Assembly: GCA_031256575.1 (NCBI GenBank)
Contig: JAIRQI010000123.1
Location: 1 to 7,094, forward strand
DNA from: Coriobacteriales bacterium
GTDB lineage: Bacteria; Actinomycetota; Coriobacteriia; Coriobacteriales; UBA8131
DNA length: 7,094 bases
Direction of reading: 5' to 3'
This document shows, piece by piece, positions 5,580 to 7,094 of this stretch (position 1 is its first letter; every line of letters begins with the position of its first letter). Position numbers and translations under genes: made by a program. The notes beneath the pieces were generated by a model. That model was not told where the DNA came from and ran no database searches. It was given only the letters and a program-made list of their open reading frames with translations.

Positions 5580-6884
5580 TTAAGGTTCTTCGGATTCGGC
5601 AATTGGTGGCTGCACCATACCTTCTGTCAAGATAGTCTGAATTCCAGCGTCTTCTTTTACGGTAGTCAGAAAGCCTGGCCAGAGCCGCTGGAAATCAAAG
5701 TAGTGGGAGCAGAAAGTGATGGCGTAGTCATGAGCGTCTTTGGGAGCAGCCAAAGCCGCTTTCAAGTAGCCTTGGCGGTTCTGATTCCGGCCGATGGTAC
5801 GTAGCAGTGCGGTCAGCAATGCCCGGCGACCGACGGACTTATCCAGAAATGGCCCTGGATAGGGGTCCAGCGAACGCGGGTTAATCTGTAGCAGGTCGAT
5901 TTGCGAGCGGGCATATTCGAGCTTGCGGTACTCGTAGACCCAGCGGTAGATGTCCTGGCGAAAGCGCTGGCCTTCGGCATGGGTAGCCGGCGGGCGGTGC
6001 TGGACCGAGAACTGGTTGTCAAACCAGACCCGGCCGCCGTACATCAAGACATTCAAGAGATAATCCAGGTCTTCTCCACGGCTAATCCAGGCATCAAAAG
6101 AGACCCGGTTGAAGGCTTCTTGATGCAGGGCAATACAGCCGCCATTCAGGATATTTGAAGGAGACAGGCGGGCGCCGGACATGGCCTTCTCCATCCACTC
6201 ATTGAAGAGCTCGCCTTGCCCCCAGAAACGGTTGTACCAGGCGGTCTCCTGCAAGGAGCGCCAGCTACCGCGGGAGTCAGTATAAAAACCACTCTTGACC
6301 AGGATTGGCACCCCTTTCGGAGAGAGCCGTCCCAGGCCATGCAGGGCATTCTCGACGAACCCGGAATCGGTGACAATCTCATCATCGTCGAGGAATATCA
6401 CCTCACTGAACCCGCGCACCGCAGCAACCATCAGTCCCAGATTGCGGACCGCTCCGTAGCCCCTCAGGCTGACACCCTCAATCATGTTGTCTTGTCCCAG
6501 TAGATCCATGCGGTCATGTAATGCGGAGACAATCGGTGCGTCTATCACCTGTATCTCAAAGCGGTCGATGAAAGTGGCAGCGATGCTCCGGACCTTCTGG
6601 CCAGCCTCTTCGTCGACTCCCTCTTCAGCGACAACCAGGATAATCAGCGGGGTATTGACCTGGTGTTCACGCAGTGATTCCAGGCAGCGCGGCAGTTCGC
6701 CGGTATGGGTGATGGGGGTGACATGGTCATAGGTGCCGATGATGGCATCGCTCAGACTACGGCGCTTGCCACCAACATAGGTGGGGATGATTATTACTGG
6801 GTTCACGATAGCCGACTCCTGGTTCGATGGATGCTGAGGCATCACTACAGTACGTTTGAGCTTCACTACGTCTTGGATGGTCAT
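5580..6884 (-). CDS. GT-A-fold glycosyltransferase, family 2-like
   Basis: This 434-residue cytoplasmic protein has the landmarks of a nucleotide-sugar-dependent inverting glycosyltransferase. It has an opening strand NPVIIIPTY (28-36), where GT2 enzymes bind the nucleotide, and GYGAVRNLGL (142-151). FLDDDE (164-169) is the metal-binding DXD motif. LNGGCIAL (246-253) and RGEDLDY (269-275) follow, the latter matching the acidic catalytic-base position. HRPP (296-299) ends the core. Residues about 300-434 form a Tyr/Arg-rich C-terminal region without membrane helices. Insertions between strand 1 and the DXD motif make the core longer than in minimal GT2 proteins. Donor and acceptor are unknown; cell-wall polymer, glycolipid or surface-protein glycosylation are all possible. 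The first 27 residues precede the fold, and neither the ATG at 6882-6884 nor the internal ATG at residue 15 has a ribosome binding site. The upstream start is kept because the predicted transcription start allows a leader of about 25 bases. It is the first gene of the operon with the TauE-type transporter. Confidence 0.87.
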   Translation of the reverse strand: MTIQDVVKLKRTVVMPQHPSNQESAIVNPVIIIPTYVGGKRRSLSDAIIGTYDHVTPITHTGELPRCLESLREHQVNTPLIILVVAEEGVDEEAGQKVRSIAATFIDRFEIQVIDAPIVSALHDRMDLLGQDNMIEGVSLRGYGAVRNLGLMVAAVRGFSEVIFLDDDEIVTDSGFVENALHGLGRLSPKGVPILVKSGFYTDSRGSWRSLQETAWYNRFWGQGELFNEWMEKAMSGARLSPSNILNGGCIALHQEAFNRVSFDAWISRGEDLDYLLNVLMYGGRVWFDNQFSVQHRPPATHAEGQRFRQDIYRWVYEYRKLEYARSQIDLLQINPRSLDPYPGPFLDKSVGRRALLTALLRTIGRNQNRQGYLKAALAAPKDAHDYAITFCSHYFDFQRLWPGFLTTVKEDAGIQTILTEGMVQPPIAESEEP

Positions 6885-6916
6885 GCGTCAAAATGTGAGT
6901 TTGGAATAGCTGAATC

Positions 6917-6946
6917 ATTATACTCTAGTGCGCTGGGTGGTGTCTC
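6917..6946 (-). promoter_or_regulatory. Sigma-70-type promoter of the glycosyltransferase-transporter operon
   Basis: Read on the minus strand, GAGACA (6941-6946) stands 18 bases before a perfect TATAAT (6917-6922). The -35 matches TTGACA at four of six positions. Transcription would start near 6910, leaving a leader of about 25 bases before the glycosyltransferase ATG, with no Shine-Dalgarno sequence in it. On the plus strand the same place reads TATACT (6919-6924), but without a good -35 box. Confidence 0.6.
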
Positions 6947-6973
6947 AGCAGCATGTTGGCGGCCTTTTGGCTT

Positions 6974-7016
6974 GCAGCAGATTCGCAACCCGCTTGCGTG
7001 TCGGCTGGCCTGCTGC
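6974..7016. repeat. Nested inverted repeat in the right-edge intergenic region
   Basis: GCAGCAG (6974-6980) and CTGCTGC (7010-7016) form a perfect 7-base outer stem. Inside it CGCAA (6984-6988) and TTGCG (6994-6998) form a perfect 5-base stem with a 5-base loop. No T-run follows on either strand, so it is not a standard intrinsic terminator. If a gene ends at 7026 on the minus strand, this structure sits just past its stop and could end or stabilise that transcript. Confidence 0.5.
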
Positions 7017-7025
7017 CTTTGGGTG

Positions 7026-7094
7026 CTATGTCAACTGCCCTTCTGTGGATTTTGGCTGCACCGCTTGCGCGCTTCCTGCTGGCACCGCTTGCGC
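7026..7094 (-). CDS. Possible 3' end of an upstream minus-strand gene (22 codons plus stop)
   Basis: One minus-strand frame is open from the right edge to a TAG at 7026-7028. It gives AQAVPAGS followed by AQAVQPKS and TEGQLT, a repeat-bearing hydrophilic tail with ordinary codons. This would leave 141 bases before the glycosyltransferase, enough for its promoter and the inverted repeat, so the layout is sensible. Two other frames are also open at the edge. A minus-strand frame runs to a TAG at 6925-6927 but uses AGG, AGA and ATA codons. A plus-strand frame runs from ATG 6953 and begins MLAAFWLAADSQ. The choice between them is a judgement and no function can be given. Confidence 0.28.
   Translation of the reverse strand, partial: AQAVPAGSAQAVQPKSTEGQLT
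7055..7094. repeat. 24-base direct repeat of CCGCTTGCGC running off the right edge
   Basis: CCGCTTGCGC occurs at 7061-7070 and again at 7085-7094, with similar flanks (GGCTGCA before the first copy and GGCA before the second). A related CCGCTTGCGTG at 6990-7000 lies in the inverted repeat. The window ends exactly at the second copy, so more units may follow. The 24-base period equals eight codons, which fits a coding repeat as well as an intergenic one. Confidence 0.5.

Noticed and set aside
6953..7094. Plus-strand frame from ATG 6953 (MLAAFWLAADSQ...) open to the edge
   Set aside because: It has only a weak ribosome binding site and overlaps the inverted repeat and two rival frames; its hydrophobic look may only reflect GC-rich CTG/GCG words.
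7055..7094. CRISPR array beginning at the right edge
   Set aside because: The 24-base period with a 10-base shared word is too short for a repeat-spacer unit, and no cas gene is present.

Overview
The window looks like chromosomal DNA from a Gram-positive bacterium of roughly balanced base composition. Support comes from Gram-positive-style surface proteins (Sec signal peptides, low-complexity stalks, a SpaA/CnaB prealbumin-like domain) and a purine-rich AGGAGA ribosome binding site. The wording of the adhesin's distal region recalls, from memory only, large surface proteins of gut Coriobacteriia (Actinomycetota). Paired cysteines in the predicted extracellular parts would suit an actinobacterium better than a typical Firmicute. 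This placement is an inference and was not tested by any search.

Left half (1-4755): a surface-protein module around one divergent promoter region (about 3437-3534). Leftward run two genes 18 bases apart. The first encodes a 531-residue type I membrane protein with a signal peptide, a hexapeptide-repeat stalk, an ectodomain, one membrane helix and a 120-residue cytoplasmic tail. The second encodes a large secreted protein with an acidic stalk and a CnaB-like domain; it is cut by the left edge after 595 residues. Rightward runs a 406-residue protein that appears to be a cytoplasmic coiled-coil protein with a C-terminal membrane anchor. None of the three has a function I can name. The shared promoter region and opposite topologies make a cooperating envelope system plausible but unproven.

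Right half (4779-6884, minus strand): a two-gene operon of a GT-A-fold, family-2-like glycosyltransferase followed 6 bases later by a TauE/SafE-type transporter, behind a recognisable promoter (TATAAT box at 6917-6922). It converges on the coiled-coil gene with only 23 bases between the stop codons. No strong intrinsic terminator is visible there.

Right edge (6885-7094): no complete gene. It holds the operon promoter, a nested inverted repeat, and copies of a CCGCTTGCG word that include a 24-base direct repeat running off the edge. It may also hold the last 22 codons of a minus-strand gene. Three reading frames are open at this edge, so that call is weak.
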